This document shows positions 48,450 through 59,872 of a stretch of 64,000 nt of DNA, piece by piece. A program made the position numbers and the translations under genes. Each line of letters opens with the position of its first letter. Within the stretch, counting starts at the first letter, position 1. Below the pieces are notes generated by a model that had not been told where the DNA came from, searched no databases, and worked only from the letters and a program-made list of their open reading frames with translations. The stretch is from Absidia repens (Eukaryota; Mucoromycota; Mucoromycetes; Mucorales; Cunninghamellaceae), in assembly GCA_002105175.1 (NCBI GenBank), contig MCGE01000002.1, forward strand, positions 2,294,001 to 2,358,000. Reading direction: 5' to 3'.

Positions 48450-50111
48450 CTAAAATACATAGGGGATAAAGATATAAGGTACACGTTCACAATAACGATC
48501 CCAGTCCTTTCCATATTTCTTGGCACAACGTTCCATATCCCGGGACACACGATGAGTCAAGACACAGACGAAGAAGCAGAAGTAGAAATAAGGCAAGAAG
48601 GAGCCACAACCAGTGATCAACCCCCAAGAGATAGACATCATCAAGTCAGCAGTGTAATGAGGCTTACGAGCAATACCCCACCAACCATCAGTCAACAAGA
48701 GGTTACCGTGTTCAGTGCGAATGTAAGAAGGATTCTTGATATGACCCCAGGGTAATTGAGGGAAGGCATTACGGGTCATGAAGGAGCCATTTTGTTCCAT
48801 ACGGAATCTGTTCTTTTGAGAATTACCAGTGTCGAAGACATAGTAACCAACCAATAACAAGGTAAAGAGGAAGATGGTGTAAGGAAGAGAATGAGAGATG
48901 GTGACACCAGTAGCTTGTTCAGATTTCATCAAGTAGATAGATGACATACAGTAGGTGAAAGGCACACCAGCCATGTTCCAGAACATAAGCATGAATCCTA
49001 TAAAACCCCCCAAAAACATTAGTCCATCAGATCCACTTTGTTCGTTTCTCCCTCCCTCCTATATCCACACAGATAAAAAATAAACCTACTTACCATCCTT
49101 TTCGTAAAAGATATCCCAAGAGGTAATGATACATTCTTCACCCTTTTGACAGGCATTGACATACAAAAAGTGAGCGAGGACCATAAAGGCAGCAGGGGCG
49201 CTGATGTAACCCTTGGTTTCATATTGTTTCAAAGCACAGGACACAGAAATATAGAACAAGACGGGCCAAGGCACGCGAGTTTCAGCCCACATCTTGAGAT
49301 CCAATTTGCCAATACGAGGATTGAGACAGGCACCCATGAAGAAGTCGTAGAAGAAGTTGCCAGACATTCTGTGATGCTTGCCCATAATACCGGAGATCAC
49401 ATACACCAAAGTGGACATGGTGAAACCCCAAATGATAGCAACAGACATGATGCTACCAAAGTTTTCGGCAATCAAGGTAAGACGGAAGACACCAGTGTAG
49501 TGGAGCACAGCAGATAAGACAAGAGTGAGATACCAGAAGGCAAGACCGTTACAGCAGTATTTAAGCTATATATATAAAAAAAAGGAGCAAGAAAATTGCC
49601 ACGTGAGTATGTCAGCTTTCTTTTTGAGGTTTGCCATCGCGCGCTCGCCACGCGCACAGCGTGTCCAAACCATCATACCGTTCCTTTCCTATTTTGATCT
49701 TACCTTCTTTCCCTTCAAGGAGGGAAGACCGAGGCCTTCAATGACAGGACCAGGAAGAGTGTAGGCACAGATAGCGGAGTACAAGACAAAGCCCATATAA
49801 ATCTTGACAGCCAACAAGTGAGGGAAGGCACCAGTCACGACTTGGTGCACGAGATATTTGACAAAGGTTTGGACACCATCCACAGTGAAGACTTCAGGAG
49901 TGATGAGTTTACCTTGATGGTATTCCAAACACACCCAGAAATAGAACATCAAACAAGGGAATCCAAGCATCATGGCGCACACGCCAACAGGGCCACCGAA
50001 TTCGTAAATGATTTCTTTGTCCATTTCAGAGTCGAGTTTAGTCACGGTATGCTTGAATAAAGGTACACCATTGGCGCTGACCTTTTCTTTTTCTTCAACG
50101 TTCACTGCCAT
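48450..50111 (-). CDS. ERG4: Delta(24(24(1)))-sterol C-24(28) reductase
   Basis: Exons 49704-50111, 49094-49565 and 48450-48997 give 475 residues, normal for Erg4. Eight or more hydrophobic segments are spread along the chain. Family blocks seen: EFGGPVGVCAMMLGFPCLMF, MSGNFFYDFFMGACLNPRIG, DLKMWAETRVPWPVLF, ECIITSWDIFYEKDGFMLMF, the reductase signature LLTDGWWGIARKPHYTADLM, and the C-terminus CAKKYGKDWDRYCERVPYIF, ending IPYVF. It is the last enzyme of ergosterol synthesis, reducing the C-24(28) bond with NADPH in the ER membrane. Sterol reductases of this family keep the R-x-x-x-x-Y-x-x-D NADPH motif, here within WWGIARKPHYTAD. Confidence 0.96.
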
Positions 50112-51064
50112 CGTAAAAAGTAGAAGGGGAGGGAGGGAGGGAGGAGGATGAAAGAGAAGTGTTGAAAAAGAAGAAATAAAAAAAAAGAACCTAAAGAAGA
50201 TTTATTTTATAGAAGAAAAAAAAAATCTTTTCGGCCGCCGTGATAGGAGTTTGAAATGGTTTATCCAACAACCACCCCCTGGAATAAAGTCATTCCGTTT
50301 AAAATATTTGTTCATAGTTGTTATACATACTACATGGCAAGCACACTCATCGAGGCTCTTTTTTTTTACATAGACATGCTTATGATGACATGTCCATTCC
50401 CCAAAAATGAGAATACACCATGAAAATCTAAGTCAATATTCAAGGTGACACCTAATAAAAGGATACAGATGTGTGATGAAAAAAAGGATTATCCCCGCGA
50501 ACGGAATTCATTTTATCCGCTCACTCACAACTCTCTCTCTCTCTCTGTCTCTCTCTAAATAAGGCGGTCGCGCTCGCCGATGATCACGGTGGGAGCAACA
50601 GAGTGGCACAGGCCGTGCCCTCCCCTGTGGCTTTCAATTCATTAAACTTTTTTTTTTCTGTTTCAGAGGAAAGCGGAAACCTTTTCAATCTCAACGCAAA
50701 AAAATCGACCCTCCTGCCTTCTATAAGGGGTATACTTACGAAAAAGATGGGTCCAGGTGCATAATCATATACCCCTCATCGAGACGAAAAAAAACAGAAC
50801 CTAAACAAAAAACAGTAGGTACATTCCTTGACGATGAAATAAAAAAAATCCACTATCTTTCAAAAGACTTACGTAGTGCTTTTATCATAACTCGAAATAT
50901 ACACATGGCACTTTTTTTAATAATCAAAAAAGTACGTACTATATTTCCACATTGGTTAAAATAAAAAAAGAACACAAGTTTCTTTTGTATCATATTGACA
51001 CTCCCACTATACACTCCCTGTTTCAAAAAAAAAAAAAATAGATGGCATTTAACCACTCCGACAC
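50112..51064. other. Intergenic (ERG4 promoter side)
   Basis: Contains a GA-rich tract directly upstream of ERG4 (about 50125-50180), a CT dinucleotide run (50529-50556) and a short GC-rich patch at 50565-50640. No gene found. Confidence 0.4.
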
Positions 51065-52325
51065 TCTATCTACTGGGTGTCAAAGCGACAGGAGGCCACT
51101 GAAGTGTGGCATTAGATGCCCTCCCCTTCTCATTTTGTGTCTTTAGTTGCTCGTTCCTTGGTGCTCAACGAGCGTCAGTTTGGACAGTAGGTGGGGGGTT
51201 TGTATTATACCAATAAATAAATAAATAAAAAATAGCAACCTACAGTATATCCAGTTTACTAGAGGCTATGCTGGCGGCACAGCCAGTGTTGATTAAGAAG
51301 AATGGTAGAGAGGGGGGTGCGGTGGAGATATGGATCGTTTCGTATTATCTAGAACTGTCAACCAGTCACCAGGCCTCTAGGGGTGGGTGAGTTGTCATAG
51401 ACGAGCAGGGAAAAAAAAAAAAAAAAAAAAGAAAGCTCGCTAAAGGCCGCTACATGCACACTACACGACCTAGTTTCATTTTATATGATATGCCTATCTT
51501 CTCTAGTAAGCAATCTAAAACAGTCAACCAAGTTTTTGGGTCTTTAGTGAGGGAAGGGGAAAGTAGTCATAGTACGTGAATCAGAAAACAAACGTTTAGT
51601 AGGATGCTCAAAAGACAATTACAATAACAATATTGTTCACTAAACGAAGGACTAGAAGATCGATAATAAAAAGGGCTTGTTTTAATGTTCCATATTGATA
51701 GATACTAAAACTAAAGTTGAGAGGGTCATCCCAAGAGTTGTAACAGAAGGATCTATTGCCGGAAGCATGAGGGAGACTAATGTGAGATCTAATGGAAGGT
51801 CGATACTAATCTAAAAGACGATTGCCAACATGGATCTATTGTATTGTATAAGTCAAGTAAATAAATAAAAGGATATTTGTTATTAAAGGGATAACAGTTG
51901 TCAAAACTGATCAAAAGGAGTGAGGGTAGTAAAAAAGGGATCTCTTGGACAAGCCAAGAAAGACACTAATGGGACTTCTTTTTCATTGAAGCAAGTACAA
52001 AGAGAAGTATTTTATTGAGATATTGTGACAAACTATGGACAAACTAATATTAAACTAAGCTAATGAAGGCTCCAAAAAACCGATGGTGGTCGCAAATACA
52101 AGATCCAAAATGAAAGGGTTTCCCCATGCATCTTGTAATCCCTGAGCTGAAACCCCTTCTAAACTACTTCTGATGCTATTCTAAGTCCAACATAACCCCA
52201 TGGCAATTGAATGGTGAAAAAAAAAAAAACGAAGGAAAAAAAAAATTCTCAAAAAGAAAGAGAGCCGACGAAATAAAAAAGCGGGGAGAAGAAAATAAAT
52301 ACTTCACGTGGGCGGAATGTGAATT
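51065..52325. repeat. Dispersed non-coding repeat, copy 4 of 4 (longest)
   Basis: Left part shared with copy 3 (GAAGTGTGGCATTAGATG, ACTAGAGGCTATGCTGGCGG). The common body follows: GTTTAGTAGGATGCTCAAAA from 51594, GCTTGTTTTAATGTTCCAT, TTTCCCCATGCATCTTGTAA near 52120 and ACTTCACGTGGGCGGAATGT ending near 52320. Block 1 to CACGTG distance is about 710 bp. Also holds an A run at 51411-51430. No coding capacity. Confidence 0.75.
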
Positions 52326-53530
52326 GATTTTTTAATGGCTGGTGAGGATTGGGTTTTTTCTTGGACATTTCAAAAAACAGAAACGGACCTTTTTTAGCGC
52401 CTCTTCTTTTTTACAACAGTAATGCCATGCAGTAGCATCAACAAAGTTAGGGGGCGAGGATTTACAGTCCATACCAGCGTTCAGCATCAGCGCCATAAAA
52501 GTTTCCTTGTCATGATACTTTTACACTCAACATGTAGCAACTTGGGCTTAGTTAGTTTCCCCCCATCCACTTTGGAGTAGTTTATCACTTACTGCAGATT
52601 AGTTTAACCTTTTCATTGGATTAATTTGCATTACGCTATGTCTATTTATTCTACAAAGTGACACACACGTTTATTATTAGACTAGCTTTAGCTTAGTCGT
52701 CATACTGTAATGCATATCAACATCTGAATACAATATGTCTTGTCTAATGAATATACCCACAATGTACAACGCAGGACACGCACATGTAGGGGAAAAAAGC
52801 CTGTATACTGAAGTATAATAGAGTGGGAAAGTGGTTCCAAGCGAGTTGAAAACAAAAATGAATCGACAAGAAGGCGAACCTATTAGGAGATGAAAATAAT
52901 GGAGAGAAACAGTAGATACAATAACACACATTTCATAACGTAATACAAGTAAACTTGAAAAAACGTTTGGCACAGTTTTTTTATTTCACGGGTAAAATTT
53001 ATGCAGATCATTTAATCGCGTATCATACCTGATGTCCCAAATTGGCTTTTGAGTGTCAGTCAATGTGCGGCGTTTAAACATAAAACATAAATTCCATAGA
53101 ATGCACACATATATAGCAGTATGATAAATTGTCTTTAGCCATTTACAGTTCCCTCGGTATCGTTAAAATCATCATAGGAGAAAAACAATTACATAAGTCC
53201 CAACCCCAGGGTTCTCTCAAAACAATAATCTTCGATGCGATAAATAAAACCCCGCCCCAAAGTCCTCCAAACCAAAAAATTACCCAATAACACCCACAAT
53301 TCCTTTAACTACAACATGAAATACAATAAAAGAAAGGCTTTTTTGATTTATTATTTACAAAATGAAGATGATTTTTTTTTTTTTTCAAGAAACGAAGACA
53401 AAATTAATAATGGGAATATAAAATATAAATGTGAAAAAAATAGAGAGATGGATCTAATGACTAATAAACGTAAAATGAGGAAGGGGAACCGATAGTGGAG
53501 GAGGATAATGGACGAATAAACTGTAACTAA
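52326..53530. other. Intergenic, right flank of repeat copy 4
   Basis: 52560-52750 resembles the flank of copy 3 and the 37.6-kb tandem array. GTGCGGCGTTTAAA at 53065-53078 is identical to 27131-27144. No gene supported. Confidence 0.45.
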
Positions 53531-54728
53531 CTAAACTTGATGATAATATCTTATATATACTGCCAATAGCAAAACAATAAATCCAATAACTGAAAAAGAA
53601 AAGATGAAGAGAGGTCAGTCTAATATCAGCATCGACCATGAGTGTTTCCCTTCTCCTCCCCCACCCCCTTTTTTTTTGGTGTCTTTGTTACCAAGTGAGA
53701 TACAAAGCGAAGCCAGACCATTTTGGGACGAATGCAAATGTTGGAAGCGGTGCAGTCGCTGGAACGATTTTTCAATGACCCAAGAGAAGGACCCCGTATT
53801 GCCAGCATGTTGTTTGAGAATCCGTTGATGTGTTTTGTGGAAACCATCCATATGTGACTTCAATTCCTGTCGTGTGCTTGCCATGGTTTCTGTCATTTCC
53901 TCATAATCTGCATGTTGTTCTTTATGATGCTGAACGGCGGCCAATGTCATTGCAAGTTTTTGATCCATCACGTCACATTGCTCTTCATCGTGGATAATTT
54001 CCTGTTGTCGCTGTTGCATTTGGTCGTGAAGCTGGGTGATCTTTGAATGTAGCTTGTCGTTCTGTGTTTCCAATGCCTGAATCAACTCTTTATCTCTATT
54101 TCAACAAAATAAAATAAAAATCAGTGTATATCCCTTATTTTCTCCTTCTCTGCCCCATGCCACCACCTTCCCCATCTATTCCACTTACGTAATATTTCGA
54201 TGTTGTTGTTGTTTGGGATATCGCTGTTGTTTTCTAGAGACAGTATGTACCAGACAGTTCAATTTGAATAAGTTGATAAACATTTTTTTCTCCGAATAGC
54301 ATCGTGCTTTCAATTCCAATGTGGTGCGCCTTGACTGTAATGTCACAAAATTGGTGGTATCGTTGTCATCGTCGTTGTTGTGAGGTGATGGCTTTTGTAT
54401 TTTACATGGAGCATGGATCCAGCTGACGTCGCCTGTACGATGGTCCTTGAGCACATCCGATAGTGTCACTGCTTTCCCTTCCTTGCTGTTGTAATCGGCG
54501 TCGCTTTCGTCCATAAAGTTGCTGAGTGCCGAGCGTTGTCGTCTATGTTTCGAGTGTAATTTCGATGAACTATCTGTTGATGACGTATGCCTATGAGCTG
54601 TAGGTTTTTCTTGACCCCGTAACCGATGATTATGAGTGTGTTGGTGTGGATGCTGATGCTGATGCTGATGCTGATGATGGCGATGGTGGTGCTGTTTTTG
54701 CTGTCGCTGTTGCTGTTGCTGTTGCTGT

Positions 54729-54793
<65 letters not shown>

Positions 54794-55912
54794 TTGTTGT
54801 TGTTGCTGTTGCTGTTGCTGTTGTTGTTGCTGTTGATGATGCTGATGATGGTGATGGTGATGGTGTTGGTGGAGGTGGTGATGATGATGCTGGTATTGTT
54901 CATTTAGATGAGTAGAGTTGTCTTTCTTCGTTGATCCAAGTTCATGTTGATTTTGATCCTTTTTGCTGGAAATGGGCAGATCAAGACCGATTTGCGCATC
55001 GTTGTTCTTTTTCTGGCTACCATCATCGTCATCGTCATCGTCATTGTCGTTGTCGTTGTCGTTGTCGCTTGAAGTTGGGGAGGAAGAGGAATCGTTGAAA
55101 GCCAAAGTATGTTTCCATGACTTGAACATTGATTGGATACGACGGCCATGGAGATGCTGTCTTTGCAGATCTTCGAGGGATGGTTGACGAGGTCGGGGCG
55201 CATGGCAAAAATATAAAAAGGCAAGTCGGGTTCTGATAGGCAATATGGCAATAGATCGAGGGAGAATACGTACAAGAACATAGCAATGCATCGCAGGCCA
55301 GTGGAAGCAAAAAGTATCCAAAATATCCTTGTCAAATGGTGGTACTGAAGTCATTGTCCTATTCGCCTTTTTCATGTTGCTGCCAGGTGGGAAAGTGTCA
55401 CCTTTGTTGATGTGGTATGATAATCGTAAAGAGTTGTTGACAGCCATCTTTCTTGACCGAGCTGTTGATTTGGTGATAGAGGCATAAGATGATGGCCGTT
55501 TATCTTTATAATGACGACGAGTGTGAGATCCATGAAGTTGTTGAGAAGAATGTTGTCGTTGATGTTGACTTGAGTTCATGGTTGCTTTGACAGGTTTGGT
55601 TTTCGGAATTCGTGTAGTTTTTTCAAGTCGTTTCGTCATGCTTGGCTTTTTGTTTAACGACTTGACAATGTTGTGACGTTGTGATGCTATAATAGATGAT
55701 GGCGGCGGTGATGGTGTGGGCGGCGGTGTCTTGAGAGATGCTGATATCTTGTCTTGGTAAGTGTTGTCAGTGAGCTGTTCAGACCCTTCCTTTTTTTTCC
55801 GTGGTCGAATTGGTGAAGCGGATGAGGCATCTTCCAAAGGGTTGTTGTTGTTGTTGTTGCTAAAAGTTCGTTTTATCGATTCTTGGTAATATACTCTATA
55901 TGGATCTATCAT
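53531..55912 (-). CDS. Q/H-rich coiled-coil protein with C-terminal membrane anchor
   Basis: Exons 54189-55912, 53692-54095 and 53531-53589 give 728 residues. I chose the ATG at 55912 (MIDPYRVYYQESIKR); an in-frame ATG at 56005 would add a hydrophobic stretch that looks like translated 5' UTR. Order: disordered Ser/Pro/Lys N-terminus; a possibly folded block FCFHWPAMHCYVLVRILPRS to LQRQHLHGRRIQSMFKSWKH; Asp run; His/Gln tract with 43 consecutive Gln; a segment CYSEKKMFINLFKLNCLVHT; a coiled coil (LIQALETQNDKLHSKITQLH onward, about 100 residues); and a last exon encoding only a membrane helix, VIGFIVLLLAVYIRYYHQV. Tail-anchored coiled-coil layout suggests an ER or Golgi tether. That is inference; the family is not recognised. 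Confidence 0.78.
54707..54835 (-). repeat. CAG/CAA tract encoding 43 Gln
   Basis: 129 nt of mixed CAG and CAA codons on the minus strand, flanked by His-rich codons on both sides. It is in frame in the coiled-coil gene. The mixed codons make it more stable than a pure triplet run, but it is a likely site of length polymorphism. Confidence 0.95.
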
Positions 55913-56068
55913 TGAATCGAGTGTATAAAATAAGAAGAAAATAAAGACAAAAGGAGAAATTCGAAAGTAAAAATATAATTTGACAGCCCGCCCCACAAAG
56001 ACCATAGTTCGAGGAGCAAAAAAGAAGTTTTATTAAAGGCATACGAAAATACAAATATACAAGAGGAA

Positions 56069-56117
<49 letters not shown>

Positions 56118-56288
56118 GGGGGATACTATATACTACACATTAAAAAAGATAATAATAACGAACGGAAGGAAAGGAGGAGGAATAAAAAAAAATGGAGGGG
56201 ACGGGACATATACAAAATCAAAATACATATAAAATAAATAAACTACAATAGTTCTAAGAGCTAAAAATAAAAAGACGAGTCAAACCAT
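55913..56288. other. Intergenic, with AT microsatellite
   Basis: Between the start of the coiled-coil gene and the stop of the CSL gene, same strand. It includes an (AT)n run at about 56070-56103 running into (ATA)n up to 56116. Confidence 0.5.
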
Positions 56289-58412
56289 TCATCTTGCCAC
56301 GGTAACATCCATAATAGTCCAATGAGTATCGCCATTGCATTCGACATGACAAATAACAGATTTTCCAGAATGATAAACCACATTGTCTTTTCGGACCATC
56401 AGTAAAGGTAATTCCAGTGATCGATCACCCTGTGCTTTCTTGACCAATAGATCATGATGAGCAACCAGAAAATCTTGAGTGTGAGGCAATTCCAATTTCA
56501 ACTGAATATTTCCTTGAGTGACTGTATGTTGTTGATGATGGTGTTGCTGTACGACTGGTAGAGGACCATGGGCACCACCCAACCAGAATTCAAGTAGATG
56601 AGGAGATGCAAAAGATGGAAGATGCTGAACAAGGTGCTGACCCACTAAATCTAAACAATGCTGATTTTGCTTATAAGATACCGACGATACCATGGGAAAA
56701 GGCACAATAGTTCGAGGTGGCGATGGTGGAGGTGAAGGTTGGAGTAGACGTGGCATAATTTCTTGTTGTCGTTGTTGGGGATGATGTTTGTTAATGTGTG
56801 GATGGGATGCAAAATGATGAGATGTTGATAAAGTGGAGGGTGATAGTGGCTGTGATGCTTCAGTTGGTGGTAACGATGATGATGGTGGCTGTGGTGGTTG
56901 TGATTGTGGTGGTGTCATTGGTTCATCAACGGTATATTCAAATTTGGCAATACCCACAATGGTCCAGCAAAAGCAATCATCTACCTTTTCAATCATAGCG
57001 CCGGTGGTTGATTTTGGGTCAGGGACACTATTTGAGTTGCATTGGTCGAGCCAGGTACTGGAGTGAGCATGGTTTGATCCACCGCCATTACTGTTGCTGC
57101 TGCTGTTATTGCTGTTTTCATCAAGATCGTCCGACAGGTTGGTATCTTGAATAATACTTCCATTGGAGCTGAGATACATGGGACCATCAGCAGAGTCCAC
57201 CGAGGATTCCAATTGGAGAGCTATTTTTTGCATTTGGCTGACGGGACCTAGAGCTGTGGTGGCAATGGCAGATTTTTCTACCTTCCGGATGATCACCGGG
57301 GGAGAACAAACACCTGATTGCGAATCCTTGAGAATGACGTGTGATCCATAAGTCAATGGTACCCCAGCGGTTGTTACGGAGAGTTGGTGATTGTGATGAT
57401 ACTGTTGATGATTGTAATATGTCAATGATTGTTGCTGAGGAGGTGGAGTAGGCTGATGGACCAGAATGATATCAAATGCTGACCAGGATGAATTTTTTGC
57501 ACAAAGTTGCTGTTCTGATTCCGATGGTGCTGAAGTGAGATATTTCGTTCGGACCGTTTGTGAGTTGATGCGGTTGTATAATGATATTTGTGACGTGGTG
57601 AAGATACAGCTGGACACATTGCGAGCCTTGGCCGTTTTCTTGGATGGTTTGGAGATGATGGAGATGGGAGACGAAAAAAAAGTTGCAAAAGGTGGACCGT
57701 TCATGCCAATCATAGAGCCTGGATTTTTAGTCGCAGATGCACCTGATAGGGAAGAATATGTCATATTCACACGTAAACAGAATTGCTTGGTTTTGGATGA
57801 TCCAGTCACATGTAAATATTTGAAATTGGCGCGTTTGTTGTCGTCTAAAGCAGCGTATTGCTCTACCGGTCGATCGTTTCCTTCAGCAAGAACAGACATG
57901 GCTATAGCGGGGCAATAGGCCGATGGGTGTTGTTGTTCCAAAGCAATCATAGGTGGTGGGCATAAAAATCGTTTTTCAGAACCATATGACTTTTGCGCCA
58001 CAGCAGCATGAAGGCAAGATATAGTCGTTTTTTGCTTTGGTACAGGTTGTGATTGGTGTAATTGTTGTTGCTGTTGATCAACAGGTGCTGGTTCTGATTT
58101 TTGGTCGTGTCGCCTGTGTTTATGAAGTCGATCATCGTAAGCTGAAGGAAGCCAAGGTCGTTTCATAGTTGGTGTAGGAGGTGCGATTCGTTGACGATGT
58201 TCATATTCGGGAGAGCCATTTGAGTCCAGCATAGATTCGATTGACATACTACGTTTGGTGGGGGTATTTGGCTTTGGTAAATGAATAAATTGGTGAACAT
58301 TGTCGCTGTGAGAAGTTGAGACTGACTCCATAGTTGATGATATGCTGATAAACTGTAATTTTTTACTGGATCCAAACACTTGTTGTGATATGATATGGGA
58401 CTCCTGATTCAT
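56289..58412 (-). CDS. CSL (CBF1/Su(H)/Lag-1) family transcription factor
   Basis: Single exon, 707 residues. The N-terminal 120 residues are disordered (Gln/His/Pro). The Rel-like N-terminal DNA-binding domain shows CLHAAVAQKSYGSEKRFLCP with PPPMI, then FKYLHVTGSSKTKQFCLRVN, GPPFATFFSSPISIISKPSK and SLYNRINSQTVRTKYLTS. The beta-trefoil follows with LTYGSHVILKDSQSGVCSPP, IIRKVEK and QMQKIALQL. A Ser/Asn insert and DDCFCWTIVGIAKFEYTV come next, then a long Pro/Gln/His-rich insert and a C-terminal Rel-like domain (LLEFWLGGAHGPLPVV). CSL proteins bind GTGGGAA-type sites. In fungi, which lack Notch, S. pombe Cbf11/Cbf12 act in adhesion and lipid metabolism. Inserts make it longer than animal CSL. 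Confidence 0.92.
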   Translation of the reverse strand: MNQESHIISQQVFGSSKKLQFISISSTMESVSTSHSDNVHQFIHLPKPNTPTKRSMSIESMLDSNGSPEYEHRQRIAPPTPTMKRPWLPSAYDDRLHKHRRHDQKSEPAPVDQQQQQLHQSQPVPKQKTTISCLHAAVAQKSYGSEKRFLCPPPMIALEQQHPSAYCPAIAMSVLAEGNDRPVEQYAALDDNKRANFKYLHVTGSSKTKQFCLRVNMTYSSLSGASATKNPGSMIGMNGPPFATFFSSPISIISKPSKKTAKARNVSSCIFTTSQISLYNRINSQTVRTKYLTSAPSESEQQLCAKNSSWSAFDIILVHQPTPPPQQQSLTYYNHQQYHHNHQLSVTTAGVPLTYGSHVILKDSQSGVCSPPVIIRKVEKSAIATTALGPVSQMQKIALQLESSVDSADGPMYLSSNGSIIQDTNLSDDLDENSNNSSSNSNGGGSNHAHSSTWLDQCNSNSVPDPKSTTGAMIEKVDDCFCWTIVGIAKFEYTVDEPMTPPQSQPPQPPSSSLPPTEASQPLSPSTLSTSHHFASHPHINKHHPQQRQQEIMPRLLQPSPPPSPPRTIVPFPMVSSVSYKQNQHCLDLVGQHLVQHLPSFASPHLLEFWLGGAHGPLPVVQQHHHQQHTVTQGNIQLKLELPHTQDFLVAHHDLLVKKAQGDRSLELPLLMVRKDNVVYHSGKSVICHVECNGDTHWTIMDVTVAR

Positions 58413-59605
58413 AGATCAATAAAACAAGGATAAAGCAAGAGACTAAAAAGTGTATATATTTTTTTTTTTAAATAAATAAAAAAAGCAACAAGAAGAAGAT
58501 TAAAAAAGGGGAAAAAAGTAAAAAAGGGAAAAAGAAGGAGAGAAATAGAAATGGAGTGAGTTTTATATTCCTGGACGGGATTTAAAAACTGGTAATTTTT
58601 ATGATATAAAGTTGGCTGGAGAAAATAAACAACCCATACTGATAAGATGAAATCAGGGTTTGATCTTATCACATGGAAGTTAAGTGGGTTTTATAAAGCA
58701 GCAAACATTTTCCCAGGACTAGGAATGTCATCACTCATCACTCATGCCTTTTTCCTATCTCTCGCTTGTTGCTTGATTTCAACGTCAAATGAAATAGAGC
58801 GTAGTTTGAAAACGTTTGTAAGCATGATTGAAATTCAAGGTCCATATTTCATTTAAGTGATAATAATAATAAAAGACTCTCCAATTATAAGACTTGGGTT
58901 TATTATATATTTTAAACAATAAAAAATAGAAGGAGACACACATGTGTTGCTTATTGTGTAAGTATCGTATTGAAAAAAAAAAGATAAGATCGGCAAAATT
59001 GCAAAAAGACACTTACACCATTTTTGGTAGACTGATAAGAAAACTTGATTTGATTTGACACTTGAATTTGAAGAACCGATATTCCCCTTAATTCCACACA
59101 ATAGAAAGTCGGAAGTGGGGAGGGCGGGAGAGATAAGGAGCCTTTTTCAAGTACCATTTTTTTTGAAAAAAAAAAAAAAATCATCAGCCTGCCTTTTATG
59201 TGTGCGTGGGAATTCATCTTCCATATTCTAAATTATACCCCCCATACCCCTTTCCCTGTTACATATAGTGTATATAGACCTGGGATTTGTCGGGGAGATA
59301 CACTCCGTTCAAATCTCTATCATGTCATCAATTACCAATAGTCATCAGCTATTATCATCTTGACACCTTATAGAAATAAATACATTCAAAAAAAAAAAAA
59401 AAAAAAAAAAAAAAGATCAAAAGACTTTTCACATTTGTGTTGTACAACGGATTTTATTGGATGAGTCAAAATATAATCTATACTAATATATAATTACATA
59501 CTAAAGGGGGAGGCATCTTTGCTAAAACTAATAATAAAGGGTAGAAATACAATAAATGATGAGGTAAATGGGTGGTGGATGTTTAGTCACAATGATAGTT
59601 TTGTT
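58413..59605. other. Intergenic (CSL promoter and beyond)
   Basis: AT-rich. GGACGGGATTTAAAAACTGG at 58573-58592 lies about 165 bp before the CSL ATG and resembles the recurring GCGGGATTTGAA motif. An A run lies at 59389-59414. ORFs on both strands lack family or splice support. Confidence 0.4.
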
Positions 59606-59872
59606 CTATTTTTTGAGCCATGTCAAATGACGAGAATCAGTCTCTGTCGTCTGCGGAAGACCACCAATAATGGCCTTCGCTAAAAAAGAAAAAGTTAAGT
59701 ATGCTCCATGATACCCTTTTTCAAACTATAGCATGTTACCTGAAGAATTCGGTTGAAATCATGTGAATAAAAAGCTAAGGTATCTTCGTATATGGTCAAG
59801 TAATATACTTTTTGCTGAGAAAAATAGAATAAGCGTTGGTGCAGTGATCTATATAGGTATTGGTGATGTTTG

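Noticed and set aside
54626..54915. Plus-strand poly-Leu and poly-Ala ORFs
   Set aside because: Shadows of the CAG/CAA tract in the minus-strand coiled-coil gene.
55912..56005. Upstream in-frame ATG of the coiled-coil gene giving a hydrophobic N-terminus
   Set aside because: The extra residues (many Phe/Tyr from AT-rich DNA) resemble translated 5' UTR; the protein already has a C-terminal anchor. Not excluded.
59295..59330. Possible tRNA B-box (CGTTCAAATCTC)
   Set aside because: Flanking bases cannot form a T-stem or acceptor stem, and no A-box lies at the right distance.
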